From PALSA-911 sp963743035 (GTDB lineage Bacteria > Pseudomonadota > Alphaproteobacteria > Acetobacterales > Acetobacteraceae), in contig CAVUOB010000011.1 in NCBI GenBank assembly GCA_963743035.1, forward strand, positions 1-64,000: a stretch of 64,000 nt of DNA, written 5' to 3'. The notes below the pieces were generated by a model that was given only the letters and a program-made list of their open reading frames with translations, ran no database searches and had not been told where the DNA came from. Both the position numbers and the translations under genes were made by a program. Below, in pieces: positions 57,427 through 64,000 of this stretch (positions are counted from its first letter, which is position 1; the number at the start of each line of letters is the position of its first letter).

Positions 57427-58596
57427 ATGGCTGAGATCTTTCTGGTCTTCCTGCGCCTGGGGCTGACCAGTTTCGGTGGGCCGGTGGCGCATATCGGCTA
57501 TTTCCGTTCCGAGTTCGTCACCCGCCGCGGCTGGCTGGGGGAAGCCGCCTACGCCGACCTGGTGGCGCTCTGCCAGTTCCTGCCGGGACCGGCGAGCAGC
57601 CAGGTCGGCATGTCGATCGGGCTGATGCGCGGCGGCATCCCCGGTGCGCTGGCCGCGTGGCTCGGTTTCACCGCGCCCTCCGCGATCGTGCTGATTGCCT
57701 TCGCCCTGGGGATGGGCGCGGTCGGCGATCCCGCGCACGCGCCCGTCCTGCAGGCAGCGCTGCACGGCTTGAAGATCGTCGCCGCCGCGGTCGTCGCGCA
57801 GGCGGTCTGGGGCATGGGCAACAGCCTGTGTCCGGACCGCGTGCGCATGACGCTGGCCGCCGCTGCCACGGCGTTGACCCTGGCCTTCCCCGGACCGCTC
57901 GGACAGGTCGGCGCGATCGTCGCCGGCGGGCTGTTCGGCGTGTGGCGGCTGCGCACCGGCGTGCCGGCGGATCACGCCACGCTTGGCATTGCGGTGCCGC
58001 GCTGGCTGGCGATCGCGGCGCTGGTTGCCTTTGCCTTGCTGCTGCTGGGGCTGCCTGTGGCGGCCGCGCAGAGCCCGGCCCTGGCGCTGGTCAGCGGCTT
58101 CTATCGCGCCGGCGCGCTGGTGTTCGGCGGCGGCCATGTGGTGCTGCCATTGCTGCGCGAGGCGGTGGTGCCGCCGGGCTGGATCGCCGACAATCTGTTC
58201 CTGGCCGGCTACGGCTTGGCGCAGGCGGTGCCGGGACCGCTGTTCACCTTCGCCGCCTATCTCGGTGCCGCAATGGGGCCGCCCGGCGGCGGGGTCGGCG
58301 GCGGGATCCTGTGCCTGATCGCGATTTTTCTGCCCTCGCTGCTGCTGTTGCTCGGCGCCCTGCCGTTCTGGGACGAGCTTCGCCGCCATCCGTCCGCTTC
58401 ATCCGCGCTGCGCGGCGTCAATGCGGCGGTAGTGGGCCTGCTGCTGGCGGCGCTGTACACGCCGGTATGGACCAGCGCGATCACCGGTGCGGCCGATTTC
58501 GCCCTGGGCGTGAGCGCTTTCGTCGCCCTTGTGTTCTGGCGCGTACCACCCTGGATCGTGGTTCCCGCGGGTGCCGCAATCGCGATCGCGATCTGA
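57427..58596 (+). CDS. chrA: chromate transporter ChrA, two-domain
   Basis: 389 residues made of two homologous CHR domains. The first shows LRLGLTSFGGPVAHIGYFRS and QFLPGPASSQVGMSIGLMRG; the second shows GALVFGGGHVVLPLLREAVV and AQAVPGPLFTFAAYLGAAMG. About ten membrane segments. CHR proteins expel chromate using the proton gradient; sulfate may also be recognised. A cysD-cysNC sulfate-activation pair lies 10 kb away, not linked. The gene may be co-transcribed with the Nramp-like transporter. Confidence 0.9.
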   Translation: MAEIFLVFLRLGLTSFGGPVAHIGYFRSEFVTRRGWLGEAAYADLVALCQFLPGPASSQVGMSIGLMRGGIPGALAAWLGFTAPSAIVLIAFALGMGAVGDPAHAPVLQAALHGLKIVAAAVVAQAVWGMGNSLCPDRVRMTLAAAATALTLAFPGPLGQVGAIVAGGLFGVWRLRTGVPADHATLGIAVPRWLAIAALVAFALLLLGLPVAAAQSPALALVSGFYRAGALVFGGGHVVLPLLREAVVPPGWIADNLFLAGYGLAQAVPGPLFTFAAYLGAAMGPPGGGVGGGILCLIAIFLPSLLLLLGALPFWDELRRHPSASSALRGVNAAVVGLLLAALYTPVWTSAITGAADFALGVSAFVALVFWRVPPWIVVPAGAAIAIAI

Positions 58597-58650
58597 TCCT
58601 TTCCATCCGCCCCTGGATCCGTTGCGTTTCCAGGCCGTTGATGCATTGAA

Positions 58651-58678
58651 TATGGCAATTATTCTATTGCCTGCCATA
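58651..58678. promoter_or_regulatory. nested AT-rich palindrome upstream of the MarR gene, candidate operator
   Basis: TATGGCA (58651-58657) and TGCCATA (58672-58678) flank an inner GGCAAT-N6-ATTGCC palindrome (58654-58671). It is AT-rich amid high-GC DNA and about 90 bases before the MarR start, where autoregulatory MarR sites are often found. No experimental link; only symmetry and position support it. Confidence 0.4.
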
Positions 58679-58769
58679 ACAACCCCTGGTAGCGTTACAT
58701 CACGCGGCTGTGATAGCGCGCGGCGTGCCGGCCCGGTTCGGGCCGCCGTTCCAAAAAGGGGCCCTTTCC

Positions 58770-59171
58770 ATGGTTGCCAATGAGCAAAGTGATTCACTCG
58801 TCTCCCTGCTGCGCGGCACGATAGCCGGCCTGGTTCGCAGGGACGCTGCCGATCTTAGCGCACGCCAACTGGCCATTTTCATGATCTGCTATCTGGAGCA
58901 GCCGGCCCAGACGGTACGCGGACTCGCAGCCACTCTGCGGCTTTCCCGTCCGGCGGTGACACGCGCGCTGGACCGGTTGTCGCAGTTCGACCTGATCCGC
59001 CGCAAGCCGGATCCGACCGACCGCCGCAGCATCCTGGTCCAGCGCACGACCACCGGTGCCAGCTTCATGCGCGAACTGCGCGGCCTGCTGAACGCCGCCG
59101 CTGTCCCTGCCTCGGCGAAGCCGGCGCCCGCATCCCGGCGTCAGCGCGCGGGCCTGCTGGCGGCGGACTGA
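58770..59171 (+). CDS. MarR-family transcriptional regulator
   Basis: 133 residues. The winged helix is clear: LSARQLAIFMICYLEQPAQT, then VRGLAATLRLSRPAVTRALD as recognition helix, then FDLIRRKPDPTDRRSILVQR, the wing with the conserved D-x-R-R. The C-terminus is Ala/Pro/Arg-rich and shorter than in classical MarR, so dimer helices may be reduced. The N-terminal helix holds QSDSLVSLLRGTIAGLV. Target unknown; chrA upstream and the sulfoxide reductase downstream are candidates. Confidence 0.85.
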   Translation: MVANEQSDSLVSLLRGTIAGLVRRDAADLSARQLAIFMICYLEQPAQTVRGLAATLRLSRPAVTRALDRLSQFDLIRRKPDPTDRRSILVQRTTTGASFMRELRGLLNAAAVPASAKPAPASRRQRAGLLAAD

Positions 59172-59281
59172 GCCACAGGAAGCCGAAGGCAGCGCACGCC
59201 GCAGTTGCGGTATCCGGACCACGGATGGGCTGGTAGAACGCCTCCATGCCGGCACTCCGCCGGCGCCCGAGGAGGTTTGCC

Positions 59282-59815
59282 ATGCATGATCCCGCACTCG
59301 CGGTTCCGTGGTCCGCAACCGATCCGACCCACCCTCCGGGCCCGCTGGCTCAGGCGGACAAGCGCACGCTCTACGTCGACCTGGCGCAGGCTCTGGAAGG
59401 GCTGCTGGCGGGGGAAAGCGACTGGATCGCCAACACCGCCAACACCGCCGCGTCGATCTATCACAGCCTGCCCGCGTTGAACTGGGCCGGGTTCTACTTC
59501 CTTCGCGGGGACGAGCTCGTGCTCGGCCCGTTTCAGGGTAAGCCGGCCTGCGTGCGGATCACCCTCGGTAAAGGGGTCTGCGGCACCGCAGCGGCAGAGC
59601 GCCGCACGATCCTGGTGCCGGACGTGCATGCCTTCCCCGGCCACATCGCCTGCGACATGGCATCCCGCTCGGAACTCGTCGTGCCGCTGCTACACAACGG
59701 AGAGGTGCTGGGGGTGCTCGACCTCGACAGTCCGACCCCCGACCGCTTCGACGAAACCGACCAGGCCGGCTGCGAAACGCTGGTCCGGGTGCTGCTGGGG
59801 GCTGGACGGGCGTAG
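59282..59815 (+). CDS. msrC: free methionine-(R)-sulfoxide reductase (GAF domain)
   Basis: 177 residues from ATG 59282. Reduces free methionine-R-sulfoxide using thioredoxin. The three catalytic Cys are at 90 (GKPAC), 100 (LGKGVCGTAA) and 124 (FPGHIACDMAS), with spacing 10 and 24 as in E. coli fRMsr (84, 94, 118). GEVLGVLDLDSPTPDRFDET is the GAF tail of the family. Cytosolic. Follows the MarR gene by 110 bases. Confidence 0.9.
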   Translation: MHDPALAVPWSATDPTHPPGPLAQADKRTLYVDLAQALEGLLAGESDWIANTANTAASIYHSLPALNWAGFYFLRGDELVLGPFQGKPACVRITLGKGVCGTAAAERRTILVPDVHAFPGHIACDMASRSELVVPLLHNGEVLGVLDLDSPTPDRFDETDQAGCETLVRVLLGAGRA

Positions 59816-59822
59816 GCCAGAT

Positions 59823-60057
59823 TGGGGCTTTGCCCCAAACCCCATGAGGGGCTCTGCCCCTCCACCCCGCAAGGGGATGGTCATCCCCTTGACCCCTGTC
59901 AGTTTGGTTTGTTGAGAAGAGGGCCTAACCGACGTAGCCGCTGATGGGCTACGTCATGGCCCTCTTCTCAACAAACCAGTCCGAGGGGTTGAGGGGACGA
60001 CTGTCCCCTCACGGGTGCAGGGCAGAGCCCGCCGGGGTTTGGGGCGGAGCCCCAACC
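59823..60057. repeat. nested inverted-repeat element, copy 3
   Basis: Outer hairpins TTGGGGC-TTT-GCCCCAA (59823-59839) and TTGGGGC-GGA-GCCCCAA (60040-60056). Further in: GAGGGGC-TCT-GCCCCTC (59846-59862), CAAGGGGATG/CATCCCCTTG (59870-59891) and GAGGGGAC/GTCCCCTC (59991-60010). The central perfect 20-base inverted repeat is TGGTTTGTTGAGAAGAGGGC at 59905-59924 with its complement at 59959-59978; its loop contains GACGTAGCC/GGCTACGTC. Lies between converging genes (msrC and aqpZ). Confidence 0.85.
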
Positions 60058-60064
60058 TTGCGCC

Positions 60065-60757
60065 TTATGGCTCCTCGTGCAGCCACCGCGACACGGCGCC
60101 GGCGATCAGCGCGCCGACGATCGGGGCGAGCCAAAACAGCCAGAGCTGGCCGATATATTCGCCGCCGGCGAACAGGGCCGGGCCAGTGCTGCGGGCGGGA
60201 TTGACCGAGGTGTTGGTGACGGGGATCGAGATCAGGTGGATCAGCGTCAGCGCCAGGCCGATGGGAATTCCTGCGAAGCCGGCAGCGGCGCGCTTGGAGG
60301 TGCAGCCGAGGATGATCATCAGGAAGAAGAACGTCGCCAGCACCTCCATCACCAGACAGGCCATCAGGCTGTACTTGCCCGGGCTGAGCGGGCCGTAGCC
60401 GTTGGAGGCGAACCCGCCCATGACAAAGTCGGGCTTGCCGGAAGCGATCACGTAAAGCACCGCGGCGGCGGCAATGGCGCCGGCGACCTGCGCGACCCAA
60501 TAGGGGATGATGTCACCGGTCTTGAACCGTCCGCCGGCCCACAGGCCGATCGTGACGGCGGGGTTGAAGTGGCCGCCGGAGATATGGCCCACGGCGTAGG
60601 CCATGGTCAGCACGGTCAGGCCGAAGGCCAGCGCGACGCCGAGAAAGCCGATGCCAAGCTGCGGAAAGGCCGCCGCCAGTACGGCGCTGCCGCAGCCGCC
60701 GAAGGTGAGCCAGAAAGTGCCGAAGAATTCCGCGCCGACGCGCCGGGTCATATCCAT
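60065..60757 (-). CDS. aqpZ: aquaporin Z
   Basis: 230 residues from ATG 60757, chosen because GGGGGAG lies just upstream; an ATG at 60772 is the alternative. Six membrane segments and both NPA loops: GHISGGHFNPAVTIGLW and TNTSVNPARSTGPALF. The selectivity filter resembles water-specific AqpZ (Phe in FGGCGSAVLAAAFP region, His in LTLIHLISI, Arg after the second NPA). Allows water flow across the inner membrane. Upstream, 60773-61168 holds no gene. Confidence 0.93.
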   Translation of the reverse strand: MDMTRRVGAEFFGTFWLTFGGCGSAVLAAAFPQLGIGFLGVALAFGLTVLTMAYAVGHISGGHFNPAVTIGLWAGGRFKTGDIIPYWVAQVAGAIAAAAVLYVIASGKPDFVMGGFASNGYGPLSPGKYSLMACLVMEVLATFFFLMIILGCTSKRAAAGFAGIPIGLALTLIHLISIPVTNTSVNPARSTGPALFAGGEYIGQLWLFWLAPIVGALIAGAVSRWLHEEP

Positions 60758-60772
60758 GTGCAGCTCCCCCAT

Positions 60773-61168
60773 TTCAGCTCAATCGGCTGATCGTTGTACG
60801 AATTTGACCGCCCATCATCCTTGACAGATCGGCGATACGGATGCCGCCGAGGCGCCTCAATCACGGTTGAATAGAACCGTCCCCGGACGGATTAGCAAGC
60901 GTAACGTGGTCGCCGCAAGCGGCGAGGCTCTGTTGCAGAAGAATTCTCGCCGGCGCCGATGCCGGGCGGGAACCTGGGGTTCCGGCCTTCGCGGCGATGG
61001 ATGCGGGAAGGCGAATGGTGATGGCAGCCGATGAACGCAGTTCGCCCGATCCGCCCCGGTTCATCCGGTCCTCCGGCCATAAGCCCGGCTGCGGATGCTG
61101 TTCGGGCGCGCACACCCGGCGGGGCAGGGACGGCATCAGGAGCTTTCCCGGCGCGCGGCCGCCTTCCG
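60773..61168. other. intergenic region between aqpZ and the GntR gene
   Basis: About 396 bases. It must contain the aqpZ promoter. The open frames in it are Arg/Pro-rich and show no domain, and I consider them non-coding. No repeat or RNA structure stood out. Confidence 0.4.
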
Positions 61169-61879
61169 TCACATGGATCGCTTCGCCTGCCGGCTCCTCG
61201 CGATCGCCGCCTGCCAGGCATCGACGGATTTGCGCAGCCTTTCATCATATACTTGCCGCAGCCCGCCGGAATCCTGGCGCTCCAGGCAGGCGATGATCTG
61301 CCGGTTCTCGATCAGCAAATCCTCGATCCGGTGCCGCATCACGTTGAACACCGAGGTCGAGGAATACTGCCAGACCTGGTCCCACAGATGCTGGATGTGT
61401 TCGCGCATGAAGGCGTTGGGACAGCGGGTGTAGATCGAGGTTGCGAATTCCCGGTTATGGATGGCGAACGTGACGGTATCGTCTGCCGCGGCCTCCATCT
61501 TCCTGATCACGCGCGCCGCCGCGTCGAGCGACCGGGCGTCATGGTAGGGCGCCGATTCGATCGCGGCCCGGCACTCGAGATGCATGCGAACCTCGGTGAT
61601 CTCCAGCGCCCGCTCGAACGACAAGGTCGCCACCTGGGCGCCGCGATGGAGGTGCATGACCACCAATCCATCCTTTTCGAGAAGCCGCAGGGCCTCGCGC
61701 ACCGGCATCTCGCTCAGGTTCAGGCTGGCGGCGATCCGTGACATGCGTAGCCAGTCGCCCGCTGGATAGACGCCATCCAGGATCTGGCCGCGCAGGATCG
61801 TATAGGCATGGTTGGTCTTCGAGAACCGGTCGAGCGGCTGGTCGGAGGCGGATTTCGGTTGCCCCAGCACCTTGCTCAT
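61169..61879 (-). CDS. GntR-family regulator, FCD subfamily
   Basis: 236 residues from ATG 61879 (MSKVLGQPKS); the open frame continues 67 codons upstream with Arg/Ala-rich residues unlike a protein. The winged helix is AYTILRGQILDGVYPAGDWL, then SLNLSEMPVREALRLLEKDG. The FCD effector domain has RMHLECRAAIESAPYHDA, FAIHNREFATSIYTRCPN and the HIQHLWDQVWQYSS helix, whose Asp/His residues can hold a metal or carboxylate. Divergent from the isochorismatase-family gene 328 bases away, which it probably controls. Confidence 0.85.
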   Translation of the reverse strand: MSKVLGQPKSASDQPLDRFSKTNHAYTILRGQILDGVYPAGDWLRMSRIAASLNLSEMPVREALRLLEKDGLVVMHLHRGAQVATLSFERALEITEVRMHLECRAAIESAPYHDARSLDAAARVIRKMEAAADDTVTFAIHNREFATSIYTRCPNAFMREHIQHLWDQVWQYSSTSVFNVMRHRIEDLLIENRQIIACLERQDSGGLRQVYDERLRKSVDAWQAAIARSRQAKRSM

Positions 61880-62207
61880 CTTCGGCTCGCGGTCCGTGGC
61901 GCGGATGTCCCGGCCAGCGCGCGCCCGGGCGCGCGCGGTCCTGGGTGCGGGTGGGTCAGTCTTGTCTAACACAGGCTCTGGCTCACCATGCGTCTCCACC
62001 GCTTCGCCTAGCGCGCGCGTGGGCCTCGCTTCCACGCCTTTGTTACGATGTCTGTCCCGCACGCGCAAATTTCCCCGCAAAGGCCGGTTGACTGAGGTTC
62101 AACTTATATATCATATCAGATTTTAGCGAAGCCGCGATGAGGGCGACGCGCATCGTTCGAACCGTCGGCATGCCCCCGCATTCGCCGTGCATGAAGGAGA
62201 TGGAGCC
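61880..62207. promoter_or_regulatory. divergent intergenic region with AT-rich candidate operator
   Basis: 328 bases between the GntR gene and the amidohydrolase gene. An AT-rich tract at 62098-62125 contains TATATATCATATCA (62105-62118), with the half-site ATATC repeated, in otherwise very GC-rich DNA. Such tracts between a GntR gene and a divergent target are typical operator-promoter sites. An AAGGAGA Shine-Dalgarno precedes ATG 62208. No gene seen. Confidence 0.4.
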
Positions 62208-62888
62208 ATGAGCAGGCCGTGGGACGGCATTATTTCCGAGGACGAGCAGCGCGCCTATAACGCTTCCGGCTTCGGGCGCAGCACGGGGATCGGCACCCGT
62301 CCCGCGCTGCTCATCATCGACGTGCAGTACCGCACCGTCGGCACCAGGCCGCAGCCCTTCTGGGAAGCGATCAAGGAATTCCCCACCTCCTGCGGCGAGG
62401 TCGGCTGGAACGCGGTCGGCAACATCCAGAAGCTGCTCGGCCTGTTTCGCGCCCGCGGCTGGCCGGTGCTGTACCCGCATGTCTCGCCCAAGGAATCGTT
62501 CGATTACGGCCGACTGTCGGACAAGGTGCCGGCGATCATGAACGTGGCCAGCAAGGGCTATGAGTTCGTGGCCGAGATCGCGCCCGGTCCGACCGACATC
62601 CTGCTGCCGAAGAAGCATCCGAGCGCGTTCTTCGGCACGCCGCTCGCCAGCTACCTGATCAACGCCGGCGCCGACACGCTGGTCGTCACCGGTTGCACCA
62701 CCAGCGGCTGCGTGCGCGGCAGCGTGGTCGATGGTTTCGCCTACAACTTCCGTGTGCTGGTGCCGGAAGATGCGGTCTACGACCGCAGCGCGACCTCGCA
62801 CGCGGTCAATCTGTTCGACATGGCCTCCAAATACGCGGACGTCATGCCGACGGGTGATGCCATTACCAAACTTGAAGCGCTCGGCTGA
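62208..62888 (+). CDS. isochorismatase-family cysteine hydrolase, N-carbamoylsarcosine amidase-like
   Basis: 226 residues from ATG 62208. The Asp-Lys-Cys catalytic set is present: LLIIDVQYRT (Asp), LLPKKHPSAFFGT (Lys) and LVVTGCTTSGCVRGSVVDGF (Cys after TTSG). The first 35 residues with RPWDGIISEDEQRAYNASGF are typical of N-carbamoylsarcosine amidase and related amidases. It hydrolyses a small amide or carbamoyl compound, releasing ammonia. Flanked by a GntR regulator and an amino-acid-type binding protein 25 bases later, it may belong to an uptake-and-degradation cluster that continues beyond the window. Confidence 0.85.
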   Translation: MSRPWDGIISEDEQRAYNASGFGRSTGIGTRPALLIIDVQYRTVGTRPQPFWEAIKEFPTSCGEVGWNAVGNIQKLLGLFRARGWPVLYPHVSPKESFDYGRLSDKVPAIMNVASKGYEFVAEIAPGPTDILLPKKHPSAFFGTPLASYLINAGADTLVVTGCTTSGCVRGSVVDGFAYNFRVLVPEDAVYDRSATSHAVNLFDMASKYADVMPTGDAITKLEALG

Positions 62889-62913
62889 AGCGCGCACAAA
62901 TGAAGGGATTGAC

Positions 62914-64000
62914 CATGGATGATACGTCGGTGGCGCTGCGGCGCCGGACCTTGCTCGCGGGGCTTGGCGCGATCGGTGTGGCCGCAATCGCCGCGACGGA
63001 CGCGAAGGCGGAGGCGGCGCCCATGCGCTTCGGCCTCGCCATGCCACTCACCGGCGGGCAGGCGACCTATGGCCAGGACCAGGTCAAGGCGGCGCAATGG
63101 GCGATCGACGACATCAACAAGGCGGGCGGGATCAACGGCAGGCCGTTGGCCGCGATCGTGCTCGACACCCAGGCCGACGCGCAGACCGGCATCCAGGCCG
63201 CCACCCGCCTGGCCTCGGTGGAGAAGGTGCCGGCATTCGTCACCGCCTGGTCCGACGTGGTGAAGGCCGTGGCCCCGATCGCCAACAACTCCAAGGTCGT
63301 GGAGCTCTCGGTCGGCGCCAACTCGGCCGACATCGCCAGGCTCGGCGATTATGTCTACACCACCTTCCCGCTGGCGGCAGTCGACATCACCGCGGTCGCC
63401 CATTACGCCGCGACCACGATGAAGAAGCAGCGCGCCGCGGTGCTTTACATCAACAACGAAACCGGCACCGTGGCTGCGCAGATCTATCGCGACGTGTTCA
63501 CCAAGGCGGGCGGCAAGATCGTTGCCTATGAGGCCTATGACCCGAAGGCGACCGACTGGACGGGCACCCTGCTCAAGCTGCGCATGGCCTCGCCGGATAT
63601 CATCCATATCCAGGGCCTGATTGCCGATACGCCCCAGGTCATCGCCCAGCTGCGCCAGCTTGGCATGTCGCAGCCGATTTCCTCCTATTCCGCCATCTAT
63701 AATCCGAAGCTGATCCAGCAGCTCGGCCCGGCGGCGAACAACGTCATCGCCACCTCCCTGGCACCCGGCGTCAACGACAGCCCGGCGGTGAAGGCCTATG
63801 TCGAGCGCTGGAAGAAGGAGGTCGGCCGCGAGCCGAACGGCCTGCCTTATACGCAGTATCTCTATGACGCGCCCTATCTGGTGGCGGCCGTCTTCAAGTC
63901 GCTCGACGACAAGAAGATCCCGGTCACCGGCGAGAATTTCCGCAAGGAGATGCTCGCGATCCGCAGCTTCGACCTGCCGCTGACCGGCAAGCTGACATTC
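62914..64000 (+). CDS. branched-chain amino-acid-type ABC transporter binding protein, 3'-truncated
   Basis: 362 codons, cut by the right edge. RRRTLLAGLGAIGVAAIAAT is a twin-arginine signal. Type I periplasmic-binding fold: RFGLAMPLTGGQATYGQDQV, AQWAIDDINKAGGINGRPLA, AAVLYINNETGTVAAQIYRD and GTLLKLRMASPDIIHIQGL. Likely the receptor for an amide or amino-acid-like compound, with permease and ATPase genes expected to the right. Distinct from LivK at 30228. Same transcript direction as the amidohydrolase gene, 25 bases upstream. Confidence 0.88.

Noticed and set aside
60861..61172. Minus-strand frame of 103 codons between aqpZ and the GntR gene
   Set aside because: Pro/Arg/Ser-rich, no ribosome-binding site, no domain; overlaps other equally long frames.

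Overview
The window is high-GC DNA from an alphaproteobacterium, most likely Rhodospirillales and probably Acetobacteraceae-like. Support comes from gene content: 5-aminolevulinate synthase (Shemin-route heme synthesis), a short HprK next to RapZ, EIIA, HPr and enzyme I with no sugar permease, the pepA-holC pair, TAT-exported MBL and HiPIP proteins, and abundant CCAGGGGC-N3-GCCCCTGG extragenic palindromes. The genus is inferred only from gene style; no rRNA is present. One tRNA gene, tRNA-Leu(TAA), is present. No CRISPR array or prophage was seen.

Layout. 1-5.6 kb: surface-polysaccharide modification genes (truncated methyltransferase, GT4, a GT4-GT2-GT4 fusion, acyltransferase), with several single-base frame breaks. 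5.6-7.4 kb: a decayed mobile-element patch, with the two ends of a serine recombinase on opposite strands and an IS256-type transposase tail between them. 7.4-13.6 kb: DHA2 exporter with a divergent ModE-like HTH gene, SPFH protein, GT4, FlaG-like protein, TctC-like binding protein, apt. 13.8-20.3 kb: oligopeptide/nickel-type ABC importer operon (binding protein, B, C, D, F), all on the minus strand. 20.5-22.6 kb: an unusual three-gene operon headed by a protein with the caspase/gingipain-type His-Gly and Asp-Ala-Cys motifs. 23-30 kb: tRNA-Leu, a 2-hydroxyacid dehydrogenase, PBP1A, an exported MBL protein, ahcY, LysE. 30.2-35.3 kb: branched-chain amino-acid ABC importer livKHMGF. 35.4-41.3 kb: HiPIP, hemA, holC, pepA, tsaC, MBL. 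41.3-47.5 kb: aspartase, thioesterase, FAD oxidase, and sulfate activation cysD-cysNC. 47.6-52.8 kb: a cyclase-family hydrolase and the PTS phosphorelay operon hprK-rapZ-EIIA-HPr-EI. 52.9-60.8 kb: PLP lyase and enoyl-CoA hydratase pair, an Nramp-like transporter with small proteins, chrA, a MarR regulator, free methionine-R-sulfoxide reductase, aquaporin. 61.2-64 kb: GntR/FCD regulator divergent from an isochorismatase-family amidohydrolase and an amino-acid-type binding protein that runs off the right edge.

Two things stand out. One is the caspase-like three-gene operon. The other is a family of about 195-235 bp nested inverted-repeat elements, present in three full copies, whose long inner stems differ in sequence but stay paired. 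A third notable feature is technical: frame breaks cluster in 0.3-3.9 kb and 45.0-45.9 kb, with single ones at 32.07 and 42.33 kb. In each case the protein continues intact in another frame, which points to indel errors in the assembly rather than gene decay.
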